A stretch of 50,737 bases of DNA, taken from IMG/VR virus record IMGVR_UViG_3300034190_000767, positions 1 to 50,737 of that record; one strand, 5' to 3'. The DNA comes from a virus. Of the stretch, positions 16,876 to 25,004 are shown piece by piece. The position numbers and the translations under genes were made by a program. The notes under the pieces are model-generated. The model was not told the origin of the DNA. It saw nothing but the letters and a program-made list of their open reading frames with translations, and ran no database searches. The stretch's first letter is position 1; each line of letters opens with the position of its first letter.

Positions 16876-17610
16876 CTAAACACCCTCACCGTATTTAATC
16901 CAACTACAAAATCTACGTTTTAAAAACTCTGTACCCCAACCGATTCCTAAACCAATTATACTGAGCCAGATTATTCCAGCAAACATTTCTGCAAAATCCA
17001 TTTCTCCACCAGTTATGAATATCCAGTTTCCCAAACCATACTTTGAACCTAACATTTCTGCTGCAACTAACAACACCAATGACAAACTACCGCTTGTCCT
17101 AAATCCTGAGATTATCGTCGGCATACTAATCGGTAAAATTATTTTTCGTAAAATAAACCAATAACCCCCACCACAAGCACGGCCTGCTTCTACATAGGTA
17201 GTGGGTGTTCTTATAATAGAATTGTATGCGATCAATATACTGGGAAAGAATGCCCCGATAAAAATAGTTGTTACTTTGCTCACTTCTCCTATTCCCAGAA
17301 GAACTATGAACAGAGGTAATAGTGCAATTTTTGGAATAGGAAATAAACAACTCACTAGTGGCATTATAAGTTTCTTCACATGTAAATTACTACCCATGAA
17401 GACACCAATGGTAGTTCCAATTAACATCCCAATTGACCAACCAACAACAAGTCTACACAGACTAATCCATAGGTTATAAAGAAAATCTGGGTTAACTGAT
17501 AACTCAAAGAAAGTGGTGGTTATATCCCATAAGCCCGGAATATAACCACCCTTTAACAATAGCTCCCATATAACTACAACAACAGAAATTGTTATGAGTG
17601 TATGTTTCAT
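16876..17610 (-). CDS. ABC transporter permease (TauC/SsuC/ThiX type)
   Basis: A 244-residue membrane protein with about six hydrophobic helices. The EAA loop that docks on the ATPase is present: VEAGRACGGGYWFILRKIILP (about residues 138-158), followed by the usual ISGFR. GIGEVSKVTTIFIGAFFP and LGLGN-like turns fit the nitrate/taurine/alkanesulfonate/thiamine-precursor importer family. The length is slightly below the bacterial norm of about 250-265. Its start overlaps the binding-protein stop as ATGA, so the two are cotranslated. No ATPase gene is present in the window, so it would need a host or distant phage subunit. It is host-derived by inference and the only minus-strand operon here. 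Confidence 0.85.
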   Translation of the reverse strand: MKHTLITISVVVVIWELLLKGGYIPGLWDITTTFFELSVNPDFLYNLWISLCRLVVGWSIGMLIGTTIGVFMGSNLHVKKLIMPLVSCLFPIPKIALLPLFIVLLGIGEVSKVTTIFIGAFFPSILIAYNSIIRTPTTYVEAGRACGGGYWFILRKIILPISMPTIISGFRTSGSLSLVLLVAAEMLGSKYGLGNWIFITGGEMDFAEMFAGIIWLSIIGLGIGWGTEFLKRRFCSWIKYGEGV

Positions 17611-18578
17611 TCACCTAGATCAAAATATTTGTTGTCAGGATGACGAGTTGGTAAATTTAATTTTTCTACCAGTATGGTTGTAAATTCACTTAAACGAGGA
17701 CCAACCATACTGGGATTACTAATTCCATTTTTCTGTACAAATGGCGTATTAACAAGTTCGTCAATACCATACTGAGCCCTTCTTACTTCAATATCTACTT
17801 TTTTACTTGTAGATACAACTGGACCTTCCAATGCAGATACACTTGCAGCAGGATTTTTAATAAAATCTTTTAGTAGTTGGCGTGATACCTCACGAAGAAC
17901 TTTTACTGCCTGTGGATTTTTTGCTGCCCAATCTGCATTTACAGTGATTACTCGGCTCACTGCCATTGGATAATGATCACTAAGTTTAATGATATTTAAT
18001 TCGTCAATACCAACTCCTACCTTTTCCAGATTGAAAACTACAGATGTTGTAAATGAGGTGATTGCATCAATATGTCCAGATACTAGTGCAGGGACACGGG
18101 CGGGCATGTGTACAGGAACATTTACCCACTTGGCAGATGTTACAGTAGTTAAAACTTTATTGGTAAAACTAGTGGGATGACTACCAAGTTTACGACCATT
18201 TAAATCATCGAATGTCTTAATACCCGATGATTTAAGGGTAATTACTCCGTTTTGTGACTTATCATCAACAACAAAGACCGCTAAAACTTTAGGGTCAGTT
18301 GATTTACTATTGACAAGAACCACACCACTATAGTCATGATATCCAATGTCTGCTCTTCCAGTTGCGAGAGCAAGACCAGTTTTAACACTACCTGGCCCCT
18401 TTCCTACAAATTCAATATCTAGTCCACGTTTAGAAAATGCACCGTTTTGGATTCCTTTCAGAAACCAACTGTGTACACCAAAGGGTCCAGTATCTATAAT
18501 AAGTTTTGCTTGTGTTGATGCATGAACTGAAGACATGCATAGTAATAGGGTAAATACCCCACAAATTAATGATTTCAT
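17607..18578 (-). CDS. Periplasmic substrate-binding protein (NMT1/TauA/SsuA-like)
   Basis: A 323-residue protein. The N-terminus MKSLICGVFTLLLCMSSVHA is a clear Sec signal peptide with probable cleavage after VHA. GPFGVHSWFLKGIQNGAF then RGLDIEFVGKGPG, ALATGRADIGYHDYSG and LNGRKLG follow the order of NMT1/SsuA-like binding proteins for sulfonates, nitrate, or thiamine-pyrimidine precursors. The ligand cannot be read from sequence. The ribosome site is AAAGGAG before ATG. It is followed by the overlapping permease gene. It is expected in the periplasm of the infected Gram-negative host. This indicates that the phage supplements nutrient uptake during infection; that is inference. Confidence 0.85.
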   Translation of the reverse strand: MKSLICGVFTLLLCMSSVHASTQAKLIIDTGPFGVHSWFLKGIQNGAFSKRGLDIEFVGKGPGSVKTGLALATGRADIGYHDYSGVVLVNSKSTDPKVLAVFVVDDKSQNGVITLKSSGIKTFDDLNGRKLGSHPTSFTNKVLTTVTSAKWVNVPVHMPARVPALVSGHIDAITSFTTSVVFNLEKVGVGIDELNIIKLSDHYPMAVSRVITVNADWAAKNPQAVKVLREVSRQLLKDFIKNPAASVSALEGPVVSTSKKVDIEVRRAQYGIDELVNTPFVQKNGISNPSMVGPRLSEFTTILVEKLNLPTRHPDNKYFDLGE

Positions 18579-18611
18579 AATGATACTCCTTTATGACTCA
18601 AATCATTTACT

Positions 18612-18641
18612 ATTATATATATGTTAGATAAATTCAATCAA
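18612..18641 (-). promoter_or_regulatory. Sigma70-like promoter for the ABC transporter genes
   Basis: On the minus strand TTGATT (18641-18636), an 18-base spacer and TATAAT (18617-18612) precede the binding-protein ATG at 18578. No TATAAATA is seen here. The operon may therefore be read by host-type polymerase rather than by the late sigma. Confidence 0.5.
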
Positions 18642-18923
18642 ATCATGATGTTTCTTGATAAAGCAGTTATAACATAGAATGACAGACTGATCAATTAGGT
18701 GAAATACCTCTTTGCGGCTTTCATCACTTGTTCCAACTCTCTTGGATACCTTGCGTATCTCTGCATCATGGGGGTAGAATTTAAGACAAACGTGTTCTGC
18801 CTCACCACAGTGAATACAGGATTTGTCTGTGAGAAATTCATTAAGAAGAAATACTCGTTTCTGGTAGTTTCTTCGTGAAACCTTCTTGATGGTGTCTTTG
18901 TATTTTTCATAATGTTCATTCAT
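18624..18923 (-). CDS. Small HNH-like zinc protein
   Basis: A 99-residue protein if the ATG at 18923 is used; an in-frame ATG at 18947 adds eight residues but would contain the promoter. CIHCGE and CYNC are two CxxC pairs, with LKFYPHD between them and KKHHD after. This is the arrangement of small HNH endonucleases (CxxC, L-x-FxHxD, CxNCH), but the second-site His is replaced (CYNCFIKKHH), so cleavage is uncertain. Small HNH proteins next to terminase genes assist packaging in some phages; that role is inference here. The N-terminal part is very basic. Confidence 0.5.
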   Translation of the reverse strand: MNEHYEKYKDTIKKVSRRNYQKRVFLLNEFLTDKSCIHCGEAEHVCLKFYPHDAEIRKVSKRVGTSDESRKEVFHLIDQSVILCYNCFIKKHHDLIEFI

Positions 18924-18928
18924 AATTC

Positions 18929-18936
18929 TATTTATA
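18929..18936 (-). promoter_or_regulatory. T4-type late promoter for the HNH-like gene
   Basis: TATAAATA on the minus strand, ending five bases before ATG 18923. The predicted start of transcription falls on or next to the start codon. The same spacing and nearly the same bases (TATAAATAGA..) occur at 27722. Confidence 0.6.
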
Positions 18937-18979
18937 TGATATAACACTTATAAAAATGAGTTTTGTAAAAGAGGTTTTT

Positions 18980-18987
18980 TATAAATA
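18980..18987 (+). promoter_or_regulatory. T4-type late promoter before gp18
   Basis: Perfect TATAAATA after a T run, 41 bases before the gp18 ATG. The leader contains AGGAG at 19017-19021. It is divergent from the HNH promoter. Confidence 0.85.
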
Positions 18988-19028
18988 TCTGTATAACAAA
19001 TAACTCTCTTTAAGTTAGGAGTAAAGAC

Positions 19029-21242
19029 ATGGGATTTCTAGTTTCGCCCGGCGTTCATGTACGGGAAATTGATCTTACAAATGTTGTTCCAGCTGTATCT
19101 ACGTCTATCGGTGCTATTGCCGGACCTTTTCAGAAAGGTCCAGTAAGTTCAGTTACCGCTATTAGTTCGGAAGAACAGTTGCTACAGACATTCGGTAAAC
19201 CAAACAGTTCAAATTTTGAGTGGTGGTTCACTGCTGCAAACTTCTTGCAGTACGGTGATGCACTCAGGGTGGTTCGTACAGAATCAGGCATTCTAAACGC
19301 TGGTGCAAATAGCGGTATTCTCATTCGTGACGATGACCACTATGAGGACAGTTTCTCTACAGGACAGGGTTCTCACGGTGAGTGGGCTGCTCGTACCGCT
19401 GGTACTTGGGGTAACTCAATCGGTGTGGATATTTGTCCCAGCGCAAGAGCATTTGAACAGCCTCTGGGTACACTTAACTTAGTGAATGGTGCTGGTGCAG
19501 TTGGTGATTTGCAAATCACAGTTGATGACCAAGATGCAACTGATGCAACAATCGCAGTCGGTGACATTATTAAGTTTTTCACAAACAACTCTGTCACTGC
19601 AACATCTAACGGGGCAATCACAGTTCCATCTAAAACTCTTACGGTTGATGGTAACTCTGGTACAATCGCAGTTGGTCAACGTGTGATTGGTGCCGGTATC
19701 TCTGATGGTGGCGTTCAGGCTAAAGTTGTAACAGTTACTTCTCAGACTTCTCTTATCCTTGATAAAGCAATTACGGTAGCTGACAATGTGCCTCTTGCAT
19801 TTGATACGGTCACCGCAGTTGAAGCTGGTAATGTAGAATACGAAGTTACTTCTGTTTCTGGTAATATTCTAACTATTCGTCAACTGGATGATCCTGCCGG
19901 TGGTGGACTTAAAACAGTTATTCCTGATAACTCCTATATTCAACGTCGATGGCGTTTCAGTGACCTTTTTGATGGGCCTCCGGGCACATCCGATTGGGCA
20001 ACTGCAAACGGGCGGGGTGAGAAAGATGAATTGCACGTTTGTGTTTATGACACAACAGGTGACATCACTGGATTTGATGTTGATGTTAAGGGTCAACGCA
20101 CTGCGGCAGTTATCGAAGTTTTCCCTGCTTTGTCTAAGAACCCAAGTGCAAAAACTACACAGGGTGGTAATAACTACTATCCAGATGTTATCTTCCGTAG
20201 TTCTAACTTTATCTACTGGACGGATCATCTGGCTGCTGGTTCTAACTGGGGTACAGATATTGCAACAGGTACGGACTATACACTAGTAAGTGGTGTTGAT
20301 GTTTCAGCACTGACAGGTGGAACGGACGATTACTCTGTAACTGCTGGTGAAATTGAACGTGGCTATGACAAGTTCGCTGACACAGAAAATCTTGACATCA
20401 ACCTAGTCATGGGTGGTCCAAGTTCTGGTGTTACAGATAGTGATGATGGTCAGGATACTTTTGTGACCATGATTACTGATCTTGTTGAATTACGAAAGGA
20501 TTGCGTCGGTTTTGTATCCCCTTATCGTTCGGCAACAGTTGGTGTAACATCATCCATCGCTCAAACATATAATGTAAGGAATGCATTTGATAAATGTCCA
20601 TCATCCTCTTATATGGTATTCGATAGTGGATACAAGTACATGTATGATAAGTACAACGATGTGTATCGATTTGTGCCGCTAAATGGTGATACTGCTGGTC
20701 TTTGCGCCAATACAGACAGTGTTGCAGACCCTTGGTTCTCACCAGCGGGTTACAATCGTGGTGGTGTTCGTGGTGCAATCAAACTTTCTTACAACCCACA
20801 GAAAGCAGATCGTGACATTCTTTACAAGTCACGGATTAATCCAGTTGTTGATTTTCCCGGCCAAGGTGTTACACTCTTTGGTGATAAGACTGCTCTTTCC
20901 AAACCAAGTGCATTTGACCGCATTAACGTGCGTCGATTGTTCCTTGTTCTTGAAAAGGCAATCGCCACTGCTGCTAAGTTCCAACTCTTTGAGTTCAACG
21001 ATGAATTCACAAGAGCGCAGTTCCGTAATCTGGTAGAGCCCTTTTTGCGGGATGTGCAGGGCCGTAGAGGTATTTTCGACTTTAAGGTAGTTTGTGACAC
21101 AACTAATAACACTGGTGAGGTCATTGACCGTAACGAGTTTATTGGGGACATCTACATCAAACCAGCAAGGTCAATCAACTTTATTACACTAAACTTCATC
21201 GCCGTTCGAACTGGTGTTGCGTTTAGTGAGGTAGGAGGTTAA
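19029..21242 (+). CDS. 18: Tail sheath protein gp18
   Basis: A 737-residue protein (T4 gp18 is 659). The start GFLVSPGVHVREIDLTNVVPAVSTSIGAIAG is the hallmark N-terminus of myovirus sheath proteins, and the C-terminal ~150 residues (INVRRLFLVLEKAI, then FEFNDEFTRAQFRNLVEPFL, then GEVIDRNEFIGDIYIKPARSINFI) are the conserved sheath core. The middle (about 150-300) is a beta-rich insertion that probably lies on the sheath outside. It forms the contractile sheath around the gp19 tube. It ends 2 bases before gp19. Confidence 0.95.
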   Translation: MGFLVSPGVHVREIDLTNVVPAVSTSIGAIAGPFQKGPVSSVTAISSEEQLLQTFGKPNSSNFEWWFTAANFLQYGDALRVVRTESGILNAGANSGILIRDDDHYEDSFSTGQGSHGEWAARTAGTWGNSIGVDICPSARAFEQPLGTLNLVNGAGAVGDLQITVDDQDATDATIAVGDIIKFFTNNSVTATSNGAITVPSKTLTVDGNSGTIAVGQRVIGAGISDGGVQAKVVTVTSQTSLILDKAITVADNVPLAFDTVTAVEAGNVEYEVTSVSGNILTIRQLDDPAGGGLKTVIPDNSYIQRRWRFSDLFDGPPGTSDWATANGRGEKDELHVCVYDTTGDITGFDVDVKGQRTAAVIEVFPALSKNPSAKTTQGGNNYYPDVIFRSSNFIYWTDHLAAGSNWGTDIATGTDYTLVSGVDVSALTGGTDDYSVTAGEIERGYDKFADTENLDINLVMGGPSSGVTDSDDGQDTFVTMITDLVELRKDCVGFVSPYRSATVGVTSSIAQTYNVRNAFDKCPSSSYMVFDSGYKYMYDKYNDVYRFVPLNGDTAGLCANTDSVADPWFSPAGYNRGGVRGAIKLSYNPQKADRDILYKSRINPVVDFPGQGVTLFGDKTALSKPSAFDRINVRRLFLVLEKAIATAAKFQLFEFNDEFTRAQFRNLVEPFLRDVQGRRGIFDFKVVCDTTNNTGEVIDRNEFIGDIYIKPARSINFITLNFIAVRTGVAFSEVGG

Positions 21243-21244
21243 TC

Positions 21245-21781
21245 ATGGCTAATATAGATGACTTTAAAGCAAGTTTAATCGGTGGTGGTGCAAGAGCCAA
21301 CCAATTTAGGGTAACTATTACTCCACCATCAGGTATCGCAATTGGTCTTGATACTCGTAGAACTTCGTTTCTTGTTAAGGCTGCAGCACTGCCATCCCGT
21401 GCAATCACTGAAATTCCTTTGAAATTCCGTGGTCGTACAATCTACATGGCGGGTGATCAGACAGAACCAGAAACTTGGGAAACTACGTTCCTTAATGACA
21501 CTGACTTTGGTGTTAAGAACGCAATTGAACTTTGGTCAAACGGTATCAATGGATTTGCAACAAACACTGGTGTTATTGCTCCTGCTGATTATCAGACGGA
21601 CCTTACAGTGGAACAACTTGATAGGGATGAAGCAGTTCTGAAAACATACATTCTTCGTAACTGCTGGCCAACAAACTCTGGTTCTGCAATTGATCTGAGT
21701 ATGGATACTGAAAGTGCGATTGAAGAATTCTCAGTAACTTGGAGATATCAGTATTTTGATGCATCCGGCGTAAGTATCTAA
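21245..21781 (+). CDS. 19: Tail tube protein gp19
   Basis: A 178-residue protein (T4 gp19 is 163). FKASLIGGGARANQFRVTITPPS, then FLVKAAALPSRAITEIPLKFRGRTIYMAGDQTEPETWETTFLND, are the characteristic tube-fold strands. EEFSVTWRYQYFDA near the end is the conserved last strand. It stacks in hexameric rings to make the inner tube. The ribosome site TAGGAGG lies inside the end of gp18. Confidence 0.95.
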   Translation: MANIDDFKASLIGGGARANQFRVTITPPSGIAIGLDTRRTSFLVKAAALPSRAITEIPLKFRGRTIYMAGDQTEPETWETTFLNDTDFGVKNAIELWSNGINGFATNTGVIAPADYQTDLTVEQLDRDEAVLKTYILRNCWPTNSGSAIDLSMDTESAIEEFSVTWRYQYFDASGVSI

Positions 21782-21814
21782 ATTGAACCTACTAAATAGA
21801 GGGTAGGAGACATT

Positions 21815-23461
21815 ATGGCAGAACTATTTGGCTTTTCAATACAAAGAGCATCTAAGGATGTGGGGCCCCGTGAGAAAACTTTCACGGACCCCACTCCTGA
21901 TGATGGCGCAATTGAGGTTGCGGGTGGAGGTTTCTTTTCATCTGTACTAGATACGGATGGACGGGAACGATCTGACCTTGACCTCATTCGTCGTTACAGA
22001 GACATTTCTATGCAATCGGAGTGTGATGCTGCAATTGAAGATATCGTGAATGAAGGTATCATTTCTAATCTAAATGATATTCCAGTAAACATTGATTTAA
22101 CAAATCTACCCTATCCTGATAAAATTAAAAGACGTATGAGAGCAGAATTTAGTGAAGTTCTGCGACTTCTTAATTTTAATGAGAAGGGTCACGATATTTT
22201 TCGTCGTTGGTATATCGATGGTCGTTTGTACTATCACAAAGTTATTGATTCAAAAGACCCGCAAAGGGGTATAACTCAGCTTCGACACATCGACCCAACT
22301 AAAATTCGTAAGGTACGAGAAACAAAGAAAGACCCTGATCCAAACCATAATGGTATTGAGATGGTCAAAAAAGTAGAAGAGTATTTTATCTACAACGACA
22401 AAGGGTTTGCATCAGCGGGTGTGCAAGGTAACGATCAGGGTATTAAGATTGCACCCGATTCTATTGTGTATGTTCCGTCAGGACTTCTTGATAATAACTC
22501 AGGTCGAGTTATCTCGTATCTACACAAAGCAATCAAACCAGTTAATCAGTTGCGTATGATTGAAGATGCGATTGTTATCTATCGTATTTCTAGAGCGCCA
22601 GAACGTAGAATTTTCTACATTGATGTTGGTAATCTACCCAAGATCAAAGCAGAACAGTATCTAAAAGATGTGATGAACCGTTATCGTAACAAGTTGGTGT
22701 ACGATGCAAGCACAGGTGAGATTCGGGATGACCGTAATCACATGTCTATGTTGGAAGATTTCTGGCTTCCTCGCCGTGAAGGTGGTAGGGGTACAGAGAT
22801 TACAACACTTCCCGGCGGTTCTAATTTGGGAGAGATTGATGACATCGTATATTTCCAACGGAAACTATACCGTTCACTTAACGTGCCGATTTCAAGACTT
22901 GAAGCCGAAAACGGATTTAATCTTGGACGAGCCTCTGAGATTACTAGAGACGAACTCAAGTTTACCAAGTTCGTACAACGTATTCGTAAGAAATTCGTCC
23001 CCCTATTCACTGACTTGCTCAAGACTAACCTACTCCTTAAAGGTGTAATCTCACCAGAAGATTGGCCTCGTATGCAAGAGCATATTCAGTATGACTTTAT
23101 GGAAGATGGTCACTTTGCAGAATTGAAAGAAGCTGAACTTCTTAATGACCGCATTCAAACACTTGACGGTATTCAGTCTTACATTGGTACATTCTTCAGC
23201 AAAGAGTATGTGTTGAAGAAGGTTCTCAATATGACCGATGCAGAAGTTCAAGAGATGCGAGATCAAATTAAGAAAGAACTTGAAGCTGATCCATTGGATG
23301 GTGGTATTGATATGCCAGATGGTGGTGACGGTATCACAAGGTATCCACAGGATGGCGATGGTGGTGTTATTGGACCAGACCAAATGCCAGACTATGAAGA
23401 CCCAGAACAAGATGGTAAACCAAATGATGATCAAAAATTTGACAAAGGAGATGAGGAATGA
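21815..23461 (+). CDS. 20: Portal vertex protein gp20
   Basis: A 548-residue protein (T4 gp20 is 524). RDISMQSECDAAIEDIVNE, DRRYYHKVID-type segment (RLYYHKVIDSKDPQRGI) and RISRAPERRIFYIDVGNLPKIKAEQYL are highly conserved portal features. The C-terminal ~50 residues are Gly/Asp/Pro-rich. It forms the dodecameric head portal, starts head assembly and is the docking ring for gp17. The gene has GGTAGGAG before its ATG. The stop overlaps the gp67 start as ATGA. Confidence 0.95.
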   Translation: MAELFGFSIQRASKDVGPREKTFTDPTPDDGAIEVAGGGFFSSVLDTDGRERSDLDLIRRYRDISMQSECDAAIEDIVNEGIISNLNDIPVNIDLTNLPYPDKIKRRMRAEFSEVLRLLNFNEKGHDIFRRWYIDGRLYYHKVIDSKDPQRGITQLRHIDPTKIRKVRETKKDPDPNHNGIEMVKKVEEYFIYNDKGFASAGVQGNDQGIKIAPDSIVYVPSGLLDNNSGRVISYLHKAIKPVNQLRMIEDAIVIYRISRAPERRIFYIDVGNLPKIKAEQYLKDVMNRYRNKLVYDASTGEIRDDRNHMSMLEDFWLPRREGGRGTEITTLPGGSNLGEIDDIVYFQRKLYRSLNVPISRLEAENGFNLGRASEITRDELKFTKFVQRIRKKFVPLFTDLLKTNLLLKGVISPEDWPRMQEHIQYDFMEDGHFAELKEAELLNDRIQTLDGIQSYIGTFFSKEYVLKKVLNMTDAEVQEMRDQIKKELEADPLDGGIDMPDGGDGITRYPQDGDGGVIGPDQMPDYEDPEQDGKPNDDQKFDKGDEE

Positions 23462-23643
23462 GTAAGGAATTTGTAGACGCAATTGTTGATGGTAACAATC
23501 TTGAAGCAGAGAAAGCTTTCAGTATCACAATGGCTACTAGGGTCGGGGATGCACTAGAAGTTAAACGCAAAGAACTTGCAAATACATTTGTAAGTTCGAG
23601 TTATATCGATCAGGAATCGGATGTAAATGACCAAGAGGATTGA
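23458..23643 (+). CDS. 67: Prohead core protein gp67-like
   Basis: A 61-residue protein. MSKEFVDAIVDGNNLEAEKAFSI and MATRVGDALEVKRKELANTF correspond in pattern to T4 gp67 (LIEAIKSNDLVAARKLFAEAM, ARTIDLIKEEKIAIARNF; 80 residues), which has an acidic tail. Here the tail is short (ESDVNDQED). gp67 is part of the scaffold core and is cleaved by gp21. The position immediately after gp20 agrees with T4. Confidence 0.75.
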   Translation: MSKEFVDAIVDGNNLEAEKAFSITMATRVGDALEVKRKELANTFVSSSYIDQESDVNDQED

Positions 23644-23878
23644 GGAAATCTATGAATCTACAGTTGTAGAGAGGGATGAACACAGGAAATCTAAGCAATA
23701 TAAGCGTCTTTCACCCAAAATGAAGGACGCTGTAGACGATTTGTTCAAAAAAATGGATGCGAAACCTTCAGATTTCCTAAATAGTTTCGAAAGAACTATA
23801 ACTGACGTATCTAAGAAATATAAAGTTCCTGAGAGGGAACTTATTGGATATTTCGAAAAAGAAATGCTGACGATCTAG
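23627..23878 (+). CDS. Small prohead protein in the gp68 position
   Basis: An 83-residue, charged, mainly helical protein (KRLSPKMKDAVDDLFKKM, then SFERTITDVSKKYKVPERELIGYFEKEML). It starts 17 bases inside the gp67 gene. T4 has gp68, a prohead core protein of 141 residues, at this location; I see no certain sequence match, so the assignment rests on position and composition. Confidence 0.55.
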   Translation: MTKRIEEIYESTVVERDEHRKSKQYKRLSPKMKDAVDDLFKKMDAKPSDFLNSFERTITDVSKKYKVPERELIGYFEKEMLTI

Positions 23879-23887
23879 GGGATAATA

Positions 23888-24310
23888 ATGGCTTTTGCAA
23901 CAAGAACACTTAGAGATACGCCTGTAAATAATCCGGGCGCAGGCGGATTTGTTACCATCTTGGTTAATATCGAAGATGACACAACTGCAAATAATGCTAT
24001 CCTAGATGCGAGTGCTTTGGATGGACATGCAAACGGTGCGAAACTGCACATCAATCGTATTTGGTGGGCATTAACACAGGGTACAGCGGATGATGATACA
24101 GGTCATATTGACATTCAAGAAAAGGGTGCGTCCTCTGATGTTGTACAGATTCGTTTAGCTGGCACAGGTCACTATGACGGTTCTGCTGGTAAGATTGCAT
24201 CTGCTGCAACAAATACAACCGCAACTTCTGGTGATCATGAGATGACCTGTTATGGTACATCTGGTATGGTCATGATTGAATTCAAAAAAGACGAAAACTA
24301 TACATCGTAA
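23888..24310 (+). CDS. Putative capsid-cluster structural protein
   Basis: A 140-residue protein, Thr/Ala/Gly/Asp-rich and beta-like (GGFVTILVNIEDDTTANNAIL, then KLHINRIWWALTQG, then HEMTCYGTSGMVMIEFKKDE). I do not recognise it. Its place between the prohead core genes and the protease gp21 suggests a head component, perhaps a decoration protein. T4 has no gene of this sort here. A ribosome site GGGGATAAT is weak. It ends 10 bases before the gp21 start. Confidence 0.5.
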   Translation: MAFATRTLRDTPVNNPGAGGFVTILVNIEDDTTANNAILDASALDGHANGAKLHINRIWWALTQGTADDDTGHIDIQEKGASSDVVQIRLAGTGHYDGSAGKIASAATNTTATSGDHEMTCYGTSGMVMIEFKKDENYTS

Positions 24311-24320
24311 GGATAGAAAA

Positions 24321-24968
24321 ATGAAACTATTTTCAGAGGCAGTCGAAGAAGTAGAGTATATCTGCGAAGCAAAGGAAGACGGTAGTAAGAACTACAAGAT
24401 TCGTGGTATCTTCATGCAGGCTGACATCAAGAACCGTAATGGTCGGGTGTATCCTATGGAAGTACTCAACAAAGAAGTAAATAAATATAACAAGAACTTT
24501 ATTGAAGAGAACCGTGCATTTGGTGAACTTGGACATCCAGACGGACCAACCGTTAATCTGGAACGAGTATCCCACATGATTACATCTCTGGAACCTGATG
24601 GGAAAAACTTTATTGGTGAGGCAAAGATTATGTCTACACCTATGGGTGAAATTGTGAAGAGTCTTATGGATGAAGGTGCAAAACTAGGCGTTTCCTCACG
24701 GGGAATGGGCAGTCTAGATCAAAAAGGTGGTGCAAACTATGTGCGGGACGACTTCTATCTCGCAACGGCAGCAGATATTGTTGCTGATCCTTCTGCACCA
24801 AACGCTTTCGTGCAAGGTATCATGGAAGGTAAAGAGTGGGTTTGGAACAACGGAGCGTTGTTGGAAGCGGAAATGATAGAGATGAAGAGAGAATTTGATG
24901 TTAAGGAGCGTCAAAGAAACGCAAATAGAGAAGCTTTAGCGTTTGCTAAATTTCTTAAAAGACTTTAA
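24321..24968 (+). CDS. 21: Prohead protease gp21
   Basis: A 215-residue protein (T4 gp21 is 212). Start chosen at ATG 24321 (MKLFSEAVEEVEYI), preceded by GGATAG; an earlier in-frame ATG would overlap the previous gene. FMQADIKNRNGRVYP is the conserved N-terminal block. GELGHPDG carries the probable catalytic His72 and LGVSSRGMGSL the catalytic Ser (125/126). It is a herpes-assemblin-like serine protease that cuts scaffold and gp23 at (L/I)xE sites during head maturation; a matching site, FLAE, is visible in gp23. Confidence 0.92.
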   Translation: MKLFSEAVEEVEYICEAKEDGSKNYKIRGIFMQADIKNRNGRVYPMEVLNKEVNKYNKNFIEENRAFGELGHPDGPTVNLERVSHMITSLEPDGKNFIGEAKIMSTPMGEIVKSLMDEGAKLGVSSRGMGSLDQKGGANYVRDDFYLATAADIVADPSAPNAFVQGIMEGKEWVWNNGALLEAEMIEMKREFDVKERQRNANREALAFAKFLKRL

Positions 24969-24971
24969 TCT

Positions 24972-24979
24972 TATAAATA
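24972..24979 (+). promoter_or_regulatory. T4-type late promoter before gp22
   Basis: Perfect TATAAATA 25 bases before the gp22 ATG. AAGGAG follows at the proper distance. It separates scaffold/capsid expression from the protease gene. Confidence 0.85.
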
Positions 24980-25004
24980 ATATTTAACGATAAGGAGACA
25001 CCCT

